DNA from: Pardosa pseudoannulata
Lineage: Eukaryota; Arthropoda; Arachnida; Araneae; Lycosidae
DNA: 64,000 nucleotides
Assembly (NCBI GenBank): GCA_032207245.1
Contig: CM063507.1
Location: 88,723,667-88,787,666, forward strand
Direction of reading: 5' to 3'
Positions 42,001-54,285 of this stretch are shown here, one piece after another (the stretch's first letter is position 1; the number at the start of each line of letters is the position of its first letter). A program made the translations under genes and the position numbers. The notes under the pieces are model-generated. The model saw only the letters and a program-made list of their open reading frames with translations. It had not been told where the DNA came from and did no database searches.

Positions 42001-43139
42001 AATTTTAAATTTGCGATTTTATGAGCTCATTTTTGAAATATAACCAAATAACTCCTCCATTTTCTGCTGAAACATGGATCAACGCATATCAGCGTGTAGA
42101 TCTATTTAAGACGAACATAATTATACTATATTATTATAATTTATTCAGTTTATAAGAGCAGAATCGCGAACGTGTAAATTTTCGGAATTTTAAATTTGCG
42201 ATTTTATGAGCTCATTTTTGAAATATAACCAAATAACTCCTCCATTTTCTGCTGAAACATGGATCTATGCATATCAGCGTGTAGATCTATTTAAGACAAA
42301 CATGATTATACTATATTTATTATAATTCATTCAGTTTATAAGAGCAGAATCGCGAACGTGTAAATTTTCGGAATTTTAAATTTGCGATTTTATGAGCTCA
42401 TTTTTGAAATATAACCAAATAACTCCTCCATTTTCTGCTGAAACATGGATCTATGCATATCAGCGTGTAGATCTATTTAAGACGAACATAATTATACTAT
42501 ATTTATTATAATTCATTCAGTTTATAAGAGCAGAATCGCGAACGTGTAAATTTTCGGAATTTTAAATTTGCGATTTTATGAGCTCATTTTTGAAATATAA
42601 CCAAATAACTCCTCCATTTTCTGCAGGAAACATGGATCAACGCATATCAGCGTGTAGATCTATTTAAGACGAACATGATTATACTATATTTATTATAATT
42701 TATTCAGTTTATAAGAGCAGAATCGCGAACGTGTAAATTTTCGGAATTTTAAATTTGCGATTTTATGAGCTCATTTTTGAAATATAACCAAATAACTCCT
42801 CCATTTTCTGCAGGAACATGGATCAACGCATATCAGCGTGTAGATCTATTTAAGACGAACATGATTATACTATATTTTATAATTTATTCAGTTTATAAGA
42901 GCAGAATCGCGAACGTGTAAATTTTCGGAATTTTAAATTTGCGATTTTATGAGCTCATTTTTGAAATATAACCAAATAACTCCTCCATTTTCTGCAGGAA
43001 CATGGATCAACGCATATCAGCGTGTAGATCTATTTAAGACGAACATGATTATACTATATTTATTATAATTTATTCAGTTTATAAGAGCAGAATCGCGAAC
43101 GTGTAAATTTTCGGAATTTTAAATTTGCGATTTTATGAG

Positions 43140-43240
43140 CTCATTTTTAAATATAACCAAATAACTCTTCCATTTTCTGCAGGAACATGGATCAACGCAT
43201 ATCAGCGTGTAGATCTATTTAAGACGAACATAATTATACT
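43140..43240 (+). repeat. Monomer with linked TTTTTAAATATAACC and CTCTTCC variants, copy 2
   Basis: It shares both rare changes and the downstream CATAATTA with the copy near 10500. Two independent rare changes in one unit make common descent far likelier than parallel mutation. Confidence 0.75.
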
Positions 43241-44847
43241 ATATTTATTATAATTTATTCAGTTTATAAGAGCAGAATCGCGAACGTGTAAATTTTCGGA
43301 ATTTTAAATTTGCGATTTTATGAGCTCATTTTTGAAATATAACCAAATAACTCCTCCATTTTCTGCAGGAACATGGATCAACGCATATCAGCGTGTAGAT
43401 CTATTTAAGACGAACATGATTATACTATATTTTATTATAATTTATTCAGTTTATAAGAGCAGAATCGCGAACGTGTAAATTTTCGGAATTTTAAATTTGC
43501 GATTTTATGAGCTCATTTTTGAAATATAACCAAATAACTCCTCCATTTTCTGCAGGAACATGGATCAACGCATATCAGCGTGTAGATCTATTTAAGACGA
43601 ACATAATTATACTATATTTATTATAATTCATTCAGTTTATAAGAGCAGAATCGCGAACGTGTAAATTTTCGGAATTTTAAATTTGCGATTTTATGAGCTC
43701 ATTTTTGAAATATAACCAAATAACTCCTCCATTTTCTGCAGGAACATGGATCAACGCATATCAGCGTGTAGATCTATTTAAGACGAACACGATTATACTA
43801 TATTTATTATAATTTATTCAGTTTATAAGAGCAGAATCGCGAACGTGTAAATTTTCGGAATTTTAAATTTGCGATTTTATGAGCTCATTTTTGAAATATA
43901 ACCAAATAACTCCTCCATTTTCTGCAGGAACATGGATCAACGCATATCAGCGTGTAGATCTATTTAAGACGAACATGATTATACTATATTTATTATAATT
44001 TATTCAGTTTATAAGAGCAGAATCGCGAACGTGTAAATTTTCGGAATTTTAAATTTGCGATTTTATGAGCTCATTTTTGAAATATAACCAAATAACTCCT
44101 CCATTTTCTGCTAAAACATGGATCAACGCATATCAGCGTGTAGATCTATTTAAGACGAACATGATTATACTATATTTATTATAATTTATTCAGTTTATAA
44201 GAGCAGAATCGCGAACGTGTAAATTTTCGGAATTTTAAATTTGCGATTTTATGAGCTCATTTTTGAAATATAACCAAATAACTCCTCCATTTTCTGCAGG
44301 AACATGGATCTATGCATATCAGCGTGTAGATCTATTTAAGACGAACATGATTATACTATATTTATTATAATTTATTCAGTTTATAAGAGCAGAATCGCGA
44401 ACGTGTAAATTTTCGGAATTTTAAATTTGCGATTTTATGAGCTCATTTTTGAAATATAACCAAATAACTCCTCCATTTTCTGCTGAAACATGGATCAACG
44501 CATATCAGCGTGTAGATCTATTTAAGACGAACATAATTATACTATATTTATTATAATTTATTCAGTTTATAAGAGCAGAATCGCGAACGTGTAAATTTTC
44601 GGAATTTTAAATTTGCGATTTTATGAGCTCATTTTTGAAATATAACCAAATAACTCCTCCATTTTCTGCAGGAACATGGATCAACGCATATCAGCGTGTA
44701 GATCTATTTAAGACGAACATAATTATACTATATTTATTATAATTCATTCAGTTTATAAGAGCAGAATCGCGAACGTGTAAATTTTCGGAATTTTAAATTT
44801 GCGATTTTATGAGCTCATTTTTGAAATATAACCAAATAACTCCTCCA

Positions 44848-44868
44848 TTTTCTGCATTAACATGGATC
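44848..44868 (+). repeat. Rare CTGCATTAACATGG variant, copy 2
   Basis: Same form as at 40574, exactly 23 units away. The flanking units differ in subtype: the next unit at 40574 has an ATTCATTCAG form, while at 44852 that form precedes the variant. Any shared segment has therefore been altered since, or the variant moved alone by conversion. Confidence 0.7.
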
Positions 44869-47164
44869 AACGCATATCAGCGTGTAGATCTATTTAAGAC
44901 GAACATGATTATACTATATTTATTATAATTTATTCAGTTTATAAGAGCAGAATCGCGAACGTGTAAATTTTCGGAATTTTAAATTTGCGATTTTATGAGC
45001 TCATTTTTGAAATATAACCAAATAACTCCTCCATTTTCTGCAGGAACATGGATCAACGCATATCAGCGTGTAGATCTATTTAAGACGAACATGATTATAC
45101 TATATTTATTATAATTTATTCAGTTTATAAGAGCAGAATCGCGAACGTGTAAATTTTCGGAATTTTAAATTTGCGATTTTATGAGCTCATTTTTGAAATA
45201 TAACCAAATAACTCCTCCATTTTCTGCAGGAACATGGATCAACGCATATCAGCGTGTAGATCTATTTAAGACGAACACGATTATACTATATTTATTATAA
45301 TTTATTCAGTTTATAAGAGCAGAATCGCGAACGTGTAAATTTTCGGAATTTTAAATTTGCGATTTTATGAGCTCATTTTTGAAATATAACCAAATAACTC
45401 CTCCATTTTCTGCTGAAACATGGATCAACGCATATCAGCGTGTAGATCTATTTAAGACGAACATGATTATACTATATTTATTATAATTTATTCAGTTTAT
45501 AAGAGCAGAATCGCGAACGTGTAAATTTTCGGAATTTTAAATTTGCGATTTTATGAGCTCATTTTTGAAATATAACCAAATTAACTCCTCCATTTTCTGC
45601 AGGAACATGGATCTATGCATATCAGCGTGTAGATCTATTTAAGACGAACATGATTATACTATATTTATTATAATTTATTCAGTTTATAAGAGCAGAATCG
45701 CGAACGTGTAAATTTTCGGAATTTTAAATTTGCGATTTTATGAGCTCATTTTTGAAATATAACCAAATAACTCCTCCATTTTCTGCAGGAACATGGATCA
45801 ACGCATATCAGCGTGTAGATCTATTTAAGACGAACATAATTATACTATATTTATTATAATTTATTCAGTTTATAAGAGCAGAATCGCGAACGTGTAAATT
45901 TTCGGAATTTTAAATTTGCGATTTTATGAGCTCATTTTTGAAATATAACCAAATAACTCCTCCATTTTCTGCAGGAACATGGATCAACGCATATCAGCGT
46001 GTAGATCTATTTAAGACGAACATGATTATACTATATTTATTATAATTTATTCAGTTTATAAGAGCAGAATCGCGAACGTGTAAATTTTCGGAATTTTAAA
46101 TTTGCGATTTTATGAGCTCATTTTTGAAATATAACCAAATAACTCCTCCATTTTCTGCAGGAACATGGATCAACGCATATCAGCGTGTAGATCTATTTAA
46201 GACGAACAATTATACTATATTTATTATAATTTATTCAGTTTATAAGAGCAGAATCGCGAACGTGTAAATTTTCGGAATTTTAAATTTGCGATTTTATGAG
46301 CTCATTTTTGAAATATAACCAAATAACTCCTCCATTTTCTGCTGAAACATGGATCAACGCATATCAGCGTGTAGATCTATTTAAGACGAACATGATTATA
46401 CTATATTTATTATAATTTATTCAGTTTATAAGAGCAGAATCGCGAACGTGTAAATTTTCGGAATTTTAAATTTGCGATTTTATGAGCTCATTTTTGAAAT
46501 ATAACCAAATAACTCCTCCATTTTCTGCAGGAAACATGGATCAACGCATATCAGCGTGTAGATCTATTTAAGACGAACATAATTATACTATATTTATTAT
46601 AATTTATTCAGTTTATAAGAGCAGAATCGCGAACGTGTAAATTTTCGGAATTTTAAATTTGCGATTTTATGAGCTCATTTTTGAAATATAACCAAATAAC
46701 TCCTCCATTTTCTGCAGGAACATGGATCAACGCATATCAGCGTGTAGATCTATTTAAGACGAACATGATTATACTATATTTATTATAATTTATTCAGTTT
46801 ATAAGAGCAGAATCGCGAACGTGTAAATTTTCGGAATTTTAAATTTGCGATTTTATGAGCTCATTTTTGAAATATAACCAAATAACTCCTCCATTTTCTG
46901 CTGAAACATGGATCAATGCATATCAGCGTGTAGATCTATTTAAGACGAACATGATTATACTATTTATTATAATTTATTCAGTTTATAAGAGCAGAATCGC
47001 GAACGTGTAAATTTTCGGAATTTTAAATTTGCGATTTTATGAGCTCATTTTTGAAATATAACCAAATAACTCCTCCATTTTCTGCTGAAACATGGAACAA
47101 CGCATATCAGCGTGTAGATCTATTTAAGACGAACATGATTATACTATATTTATTATAATTTATT

Positions 47165-47185
47165 CAGTTTATAATAAGAGCAGAA
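47165..47185 (+). repeat. 3 bp slippage insertion (TTTATAATAAGAGC)
   Basis: TAA is inserted in TTTATAAGAGC, giving TTTATAATAAGAGC. It is a unique small duplication in an otherwise normal monomer. Confidence 0.7.
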
Positions 47186-47714
47186 TCGCGAACGTGTAAA
47201 TTTTCGGAATTTTAAATTTGCGATTTTATGAGCTCATTTTTGAAATATAACCAAATAACTCCTCCATTTTCTGCAGGAACATGGATCAACGCATATCAGC
47301 GTGTAGATCTATTTAAGACGAACATGATTATACTATATTTATTATAATTTATTCAGTTTATAAGAGCAGAATCGCGAACGTGTAAATTTTCGGAATTTTA
47401 AATTTGCGATTTTATGAGCTCATTTTTGAAATATAACCAAATAACTCCTCCATTTTCTGCAGGAAACATGGATCAACGCATATCAGCGTGTAGATCTATT
47501 TAAGACGAACATGATTATACTATATTTATTATAATTTATTCAGTTTATAAGAGCAGAATCGCGAACGTGTAAATTTTCGGAATTTTAAATTTGCGAATTT
47601 ATGAGCTCATTTTTGAAACATAACCAAATAACTCCTCCATTTTCTGCAGGAACATGGATCTATGCATATCAGCGTGTAGATCTATTTAAGACGAACATGA
47701 TTATACTATATTTA

Positions 47715-47770
47715 TTATAATTCATTCAGTTTATAAGAGCAGAATGGCGAACGTGTAATTTTTCGGAATT
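47715..47770 (+). repeat. Monomer with AATGGCGAAC and GTAATTTTTCGG, copy 2
   Basis: It shares the two linked rare substitutions with the unit at 41985 but has the normal ATTCATTCAGTTTATAAG upstream, so the shared tract begins within the unit. This is the expected footprint of a short conversion tract or an old duplication. Confidence 0.75.
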
Positions 47771-49309
47771 TTAAATTTGCGATTTTATGAGCTCATTTTT
47801 GAAATATAACCAAATAACTCCTCCATTTTCTGCAGGAACATGGATCAACGCATATCAGCGTGTAGATCTATTTAAGACGAACATGATTATACTATATTTA
47901 TTATAATTTATTCAGTTTATAAGAGCAGAATCGCGAACGTGTAAATTTTCGGAATTTTAAATTTGCGATTTTATGAGCTCATTTTTGAAATATAACCAAA
48001 TAACTCCTCCATTTTCTGCTGAAACATGGATCTATGCATATCAGCGTGTAGATCTATTTAAGACGAACATGATTATACTATATTTATTATAATTTATTCA
48101 GTTTATAAGAGCAGAATCGCGAACGTGTAAATTTTCGGAATTTTAAATTTGCGATTTTATGAGCTCATTTTTGAAATATAACCAAATAACTCCTCCATTT
48201 TCTGCAGGAACATGGATCAACGCATATCAGCGTGTAGATCTATTTAAGACGAACATAATTATACTATATTTATTATAATTTATTCAGTTTATAAGAGCAG
48301 AATCGCGAACGTGTAAATTTTCGGAATTTTAAATTTGCGATTTTATGAGCTCATTTTTGAAATATAACCAAATAACTCCTCCATTTTCTGCAGGAACATG
48401 GATCAACGCATATCAGCGTGTAGATCTATTTAAGACGAACATGATTATACTATATTTATTATAATTTATTCAGTTTATAAGAGCAGAATCGCGAACGTGT
48501 AAATTTTCGGAATTTTAAATTTGCGATTTTATGAGCTCATTTTTGAAATATAACCAAATAACTCCTCCATTTTCTGCAGGAAAATGGATCAACGCATATC
48601 AGCGTGTAGATCTATTTAAGACGAACATGATTATACTATATTTATTATAATTTATTCAGTTTATAAGAGCAGAATCGCGAACGTGTAAATTTTCGGAATT
48701 TTAAATTTGCGATTTTATGAGCTCATTTTTGAAATATAACCAAATAACTCCTCCATTTTCTGCAGGAACATGGATCAACGCATATCAGCGTGTAGATCTA
48801 TTTAAGACGAACACGATTATACTATATTTATTATAATTCATTCAGTTTATAAGAGCAGAATCGCGAACGTGTAAATTTTCGGAATTTTAAATTTGCGATT
48901 TTATGAGCTCATTTTTGAAATATAACCAAATAACTCCTCCATTTTCTGCAGATACATGGATCAACGCATATCAGCGTGTAGATCTATTTAAGACGAAAAC
49001 GATTATACTATATTTATTATAATTTATTCAGTTTATAAGAGCAGAATCGCGAACGTGTAAATTTTCGGAATTTTAAATTTGCGATTTTATGAGCTCATTT
49101 TTGAAATATAACCAAATAACTCCTCCATTTTCTGCAGGAACATGGATCAACGCATATCAGCGTGTAGATCTATTTAAGACGAACATGATTATACTATATT
49201 TATTATAATTTATTCAGTTTATAAGAGCAGAATCGCGAACGTGTAAATTTTCGGAATTTTAAATTTGCGATTTTATGAGCTCATTTTTGAAATATAACCA
49301 AATAACTCC

Positions 49310-49375
49310 TCCATTTTCTGCTGACACATGGATCTATGTATATTAACTCCTCCATTTTCTGCAGAAACATGGATC
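49310..49375 (+). repeat. 41 bp partial monomer inserted in the array
   Basis: After CTGCTGACACATGGATCTATG TATAT (unit 16) the sequence jumps back to TAACTCCTCC (unit 162) and repeats units 162-186 and 1-16, now in the CAGAAAC...CAACGC form. Successive ATGG starts are at 49328 and 49369, 41 bp apart instead of 186. The join falls at a short AT-rich TATAT match shared by unit 12-16 and the segment before unit 162, typical of slippage or out-of-register exchange at microhomology. The duplicated parts are of different subtypes, so two different monomers took part. The next unit also lacks 2 bp (AATTCACAG). Confidence 0.9.
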
Positions 49376-49635
49376 AACGCATATCAGCGTGTAGATCTAT
49401 TTAAGGACGAACATGATTATACTATATTTATTATAATTCACAGTTTATAAGAGCAGAATCGCGAACGTGTAAATTTTCGGAATTTTAAATTTGCGATTTT
49501 ATGAGCTCATTTTTGAAATATAACCAAATAACTCCTCCATTTTCTGCAGGAAACATGGATCAACGCATATCAGCGTGTAGATCTATTTAAGACGAACACG
49601 ATTATACTATATTTATTATAATTTATTCAGTTTAT

Positions 49636-49655
49636 AAGAGCAGAAGAATCGCGAA
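49636..49655 (+). repeat. AGA duplication in GAGCAGAATCG, copy 1
   Basis: GAGCAGAAGAATCGCG contains a 3 bp tandem duplication of AGA next to the NruI motif. The identical change is at 63607-63620, about 13.97 kb away. Shared origin is possible, but AGA slippage could also recur. Confidence 0.7.
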
Positions 49656-51774
49656 CGTGTAAATTTTCGGAATTTTAAATTTGCGATTTTATGAGCTCAT
49701 TTTTGAAATATAACCAAATAACTCCTCCATTTTCTGCAGGAACATGGATCAACGCATATCAGCGTGTAGATCTATTTAAGACGAACATGATTATACTATA
49801 TTTATTATAATTTATTCAGTTTATAAGAGCAGAATCGCGAACGTGTAAATTTTCGGAATTTTAAATTTGCGATTTTATGAGCTCATTTTTGAAATATAAC
49901 CAAATAACTCCTCCATTTTCTGCAGGAACATGGATCAACGCATATCAGCGTGTAGATCTATTTAAGACGAACATGATTTATACTATATTTATTATAATTC
50001 ATTCAGTTTATAAGAGCAGAATCGCGAACGTGTAAATTTTCGGAATTTTAAATTTGCGATTTTATGAGCTCATTTTTGAAATATAACCAAATAACTCCTC
50101 CATTTTCTGCAGGAAACATGGATCAACGCATATCAGCGTGTAGATCTATTTAAGACGAACATGATTATACTATATTTATTATAATTTATTCAGTTTATAA
50201 GAGCAGAATCGCGAACGTGTAAATTTTCGGAATTTTAAATTTGCGATTTTATGAGCTCATTTTTGAAATATAACCAAATAACTCCTCCATTTTCTGCTGA
50301 AACATGGATCAACGCATATCAGCGTGTAGATCTATTTAAGACGAACATGATTATACTATATTTATTATAATTCATTCAGTTTATAAGAGCAGAATCGCGA
50401 ACGTGTAAATTTTCGGAATTTTAAATTTGCGATTTTATGAGCTCATTTTTGAAATATAACCAAATAACTCCTCCATTTTCTGCAGGAACATGGATCAACG
50501 CATATCAGCGTGTAGATCTATTTAAGACGAACACGATTATACTATATTTATTATAATTTATTCAGTTTATAAGAGCAGAATCGCGAACGTGTAAATTTTC
50601 GGAATTTTAAATTTGCGATTTTATGAGCTCATTTTTGAAATATAACCAAATAACTCCTCCATTTTCTGCAGGAACATGGATCAACGCATATCAGCGTGTA
50701 GATCTATTTAAGACGAACACGATTATACTATATTTATTATAATTTATTCAGTTTATAAGAGCAGAATCGCGAACGTGTAATTTTTCGGAATTTTAAATTT
50801 GCGATTTTATGAGCTCATTTTTGAAATATAACCAAATAACTCCTCCATTTTCTGCAGGACATGGATCAACGCATATCAGCGTGTAGATCTATTTAAGACG
50901 AACACGATTATACTATATTTATTATAATTTATTCAGTTTATAAGAGCAGAATCGCGAACGTGTAAATTTTCGGAATTTTAAATTTGCGATTTTATGAGCT
51001 CATTTTTGAAATATAACCAAATAACTCCTCCATTTTCTGCTGAAACATGGATCAACGCATATCAGCGTGTAGATCTATTTAAGACGAACATGATTATACT
51101 ATATTTATTATAATTTATTCAGTTTATAAGAGCAGAATCGCGAACGTGTAAATTTTCGGAATTTTAAATTTGCGATTTTATGAGCTCATTTTTGAAATAT
51201 AACCAAATAACTCCTCCATTTTCTGCAGGAACATGGATCAACGCATATCAGCGTGTAGATCTATTTAAGACGAACACGATTATACTATATTTATTATAAT
51301 TTATTCAGTTTATAAGAGCAGAATCGCGAACGTGTAAATTTTCGGAATTTTAAATTTGCGATTTTATGAGCTCATTTTTGAAATATAACCAAATAACTCC
51401 TCCATTTTCTGCAGGAACATGGATCAACGCATATCAGCGTGTAGATCTATTTAAGACGAACATGATTATACTATATTTATTATAATTTATTCAGTTTATA
51501 AGAGCAGAATCGCGAACGTGTAAATTTTCGGAATTTTAAATTTGCGATTTTATGAGCTCATTTTTGAAATATAACCAAATAACTCCTCCATTTTCTGCAG
51601 GAACATGGATCAACGCATATCAGCGTGTAGATCTATTTAAGACGAACATGATTATACTATATTTATTATAATTTATTCAGTTTATAAGAGCAGAATCGCG
51701 AACGTGTAAATTTTCGGAATTTTAAATTTGCGATTTTATGAGCTCATTTTTGAAATATAACCAAATAACTCCTC

Positions 51775-52000
51775 CATTTTCTGCAGGAACGTGGATCAAC
51801 GCATATCAGCGTTTAGATCTATTTCGGACGAACACGATTATACTATATTTATTATAATTTATTCAGTTTATAAGAGCAGAATCGCGAACGTGTAAATTTT
51901 CGGAATTTTAAATTTGCGATTTTATGAGCTCATTTTTGAAATATAACCAAATAACTCCTCCATTTTCTGCAGGAACGTGGAACAACGCATATCAGCGTGT
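51775..52000 (+). repeat. Two adjacent monomers sharing GGAACGTGG
   Basis: Successive units read CAGGAACGTGG in place of CAGGAACATGG (about 51783 and 51970). The first also has GTTTAGATCTATTTCGGACG and the second GGAACAACGC. The shared A to G change marks them as a local tandem duplicate that later diverged. A nearly complete subtype C unit follows at 52155. Confidence 0.75.
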
Positions 52001-52149
52001 AGATCTATTTAAGACGAACACGATTATACTATATTTATTATAATTTATTCAGTTTATAAGAGCAGAATCGCGAACGTGTAAATTTTCGGAATTTTAAATT
52101 TGCGATTTTATGAGCTCATTTTTGAAATATAACCAAATAACTCCTCCAT

Positions 52150-52215
52150 TTTCTGTTGAAACATGGAACAATGCATATCACCGTGTAGGTCTTTTAAAGA
52201 CGAAGAGATTGATAC
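52150..52215 (+). repeat. Subtype C monomer segment, copy 3
   Basis: CTGTTGAAACATGGAACAAT, TCACCGTGTAGGTCTTTTAAA and GACGAAGAGATTGATAC match the copy at 2165 over the whole diagnostic segment, 50 kb away. Such agreement in a subtype with few copies shows long-range transfer within the array, or an ancestral arrangement retained at both places. Confidence 0.85.
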
Positions 52216-53639
52216 TATATTTATTATAATTCATTCAGTTTATAAGAGCAGAATCGCGAACGTGTAAATTTTCGGAATTTTAAATTTGCGATTTTTTGAG
52301 CTCATTTTTGAAATATAACAAAATAACTCCTCCATTTTCTGCAGAAACATGGATCTACGCATATCAGCGTGTAGATCTATTTAAGACGAACATGATTATA
52401 CTATATTTATTATAATTTATTCAGTTTATAAGAGCAGAATCGCGAACGTGTAAATTTTCGGAATTTTAAATTTGCGATTTTATGAGCTCATTTTTTGAAA
52501 TATAACCAAATAACTCCTCCATTTTCTGCAGGAACATGGATCAACGCATATCAGCGTGTAGATCTATTTAAGACGAACATGATTATACTATATTTATTAT
52601 AATTTATTCAGTTTTATAAGAGCAGAATCGCGAACGTGTAAATTTTCGGAATTTTAAATTTGCGATTTTATGAGCTCATTTTTGAAATATAACCAAATAA
52701 CTCCTCCATTTTCTGCAGGAAACATGGATCAACGCATATCAGCGTGTAGATCTATTTAAGACGAACATGATTATACTATATTTATTATAATTTATTCAGT
52801 TTATAAGAGCAGAATCGCGAACGTGTAAATTTTCGGAATTTTAAATTTGCGATTTTATGAGCTCATTTTTGAAATATAACCAAATAACTCCTCCATTTTC
52901 TGCTGAAACATGGATCTATGCATATCAGCGTGTAGATCTATTTAAGACGAACATGATTATACTATATTTATTATAATTTATTCAGTTTATAAGAGCAGAA
53001 TCGCGAACGTGTAAATTTTCGGAATTTTAAATTTGCGATTTTATGAGCTCATTTTTGAAATATAACCAAATAACTCCTCCATTTTCTGCAGGAACATGGA
53101 TCAACGCATATCAGCGTGTAGATCTATTTAAGACGAACACGATTATACTATATTTATTATAATTTATTCAGTTTATAAGAGCAGAATCGCGAACGTGTAA
53201 ATTTTCGGAATTTTAAATTTGCGATTTTATGAGCTCATTTTTGAAATATAACCAAATAACTCCTCCATTTTCTGCAGGAACATGGATCAACGCATATCAG
53301 CGTGTAGATCTATTTAAGACGAACATGATTATACTATATTTATTATAATTTATTCAGTTTATAAGAGCAGAATCGCGAACGTGTAAATTTTCGGAATTTT
53401 AAATTTGCGATTTTATGAGCTCATTTTTGAAATATAACCAAATAACTCCTCCATTTTCTGCAGGAACATGGATCAACGCATATCAGCGTGTAGATCTATT
53501 TAAGACGAACATAATTATACTATATTTATTATAATTCATTCAGTTTATAAGAGCAGAATCGCGAACGTGTAAATTTTCGGAATTTTAAATTTGCGATTTT
53601 ATGAGCTCATTTTTGAAATATAACCAAATAACTCCTCCA

Positions 53640-53725
53640 TTTTCTGCTGAAACATAAATCAACGCATATAAATTTGTAGATCTATGTAAGACGAACAAGA
53701 TTATACTATATTTATTAAAATTCAT
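53640..53725 (+). repeat. Divergent monomer with CATAAATC and ATAAATTTGTAG, copy 1
   Basis: The unit reads AACATAAATCAACGCATATA, then AATTTGTAGATCTATGTAAG and GAACAAGATTA, then TTATTAAAATTC. Several of these changes recur in the unit at 54200, three units on. It seems to be a separate sublineage of the satellite restricted to this neighbourhood. CATAAATC alone is also seen at 25523 and 60718, and CTATGTAAG alone at 55906, perhaps as conversion remnants. Confidence 0.85.
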
Positions 53726-54069
53726 TCAGTTTATAAGAGCAGAATCGCGAACGTGTAAATTTTCGGAATTTTAAATTTGCGATTTTATGAGCTCATTTTT
53801 GAAATATAACCAAATAACTCCTCCATTTTCTGCTGAAACATGGATCTATGCATATCAGCGTGTAGATCTATTTAAGACGAACATGATTATACTATATTTA
53901 TTATAATTTATTCAGTTTATAAGAGCAGAATCGCGAACGTGTAAATTTTCGGAATTTTAAATTTGCGATTTTATGAGCTCATTTTTGAAATATAACCAAA
54001 TAACTCCTCCATTTTCTGCAGGAACATGGATCAACGCATATCAGCGTGTAGATCTATTTAAGACGAACA

Positions 54070-54095
54070 GGATTATACTATATTATAATTTATTC
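54070..54095 (+). repeat. 4 bp deletion in the AT tract of the unit
   Basis: ACTATATTATAATTT lacks 4 bp relative to the majority tract at unit 52-70. Similar length changes in this tract occur at 2050, 32640, 42878, 46965 and 54633, which marks it as the main slippage site of the monomer. Confidence 0.75.
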
Positions 54096-54194
54096 AGTTT
54101 ATAAGAGCAGAATCGCGAACGTGTAAATTTTCGGAATTTTAAATTTGCGATTTTATGAGCTCATTTTTGAAATATAACCAAATAACTCCTCCAT

Positions 54195-54285
54195 TTTCTG
54201 TAGAAACATAAATCAACGCATATAAATTTGTAGATCTATGTAAGACGTACAAGATTATACTATATTTATTATAATTCATTCAGTT
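54195..54285 (+). repeat. Divergent monomer with CATAAATC and ATAAATTTGTAG, copy 2
   Basis: It shares AACATAAATC, ATATAAATTTGTAG, CTATGTAAGACG and the CAAGATTA end with 53654; the distance is 554 bp, three units less a 4 bp deletion near 54083. It differs by CTGTAGAAAC and GACGTAC. A trimer-sized duplication is the simplest origin. Confidence 0.85.
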
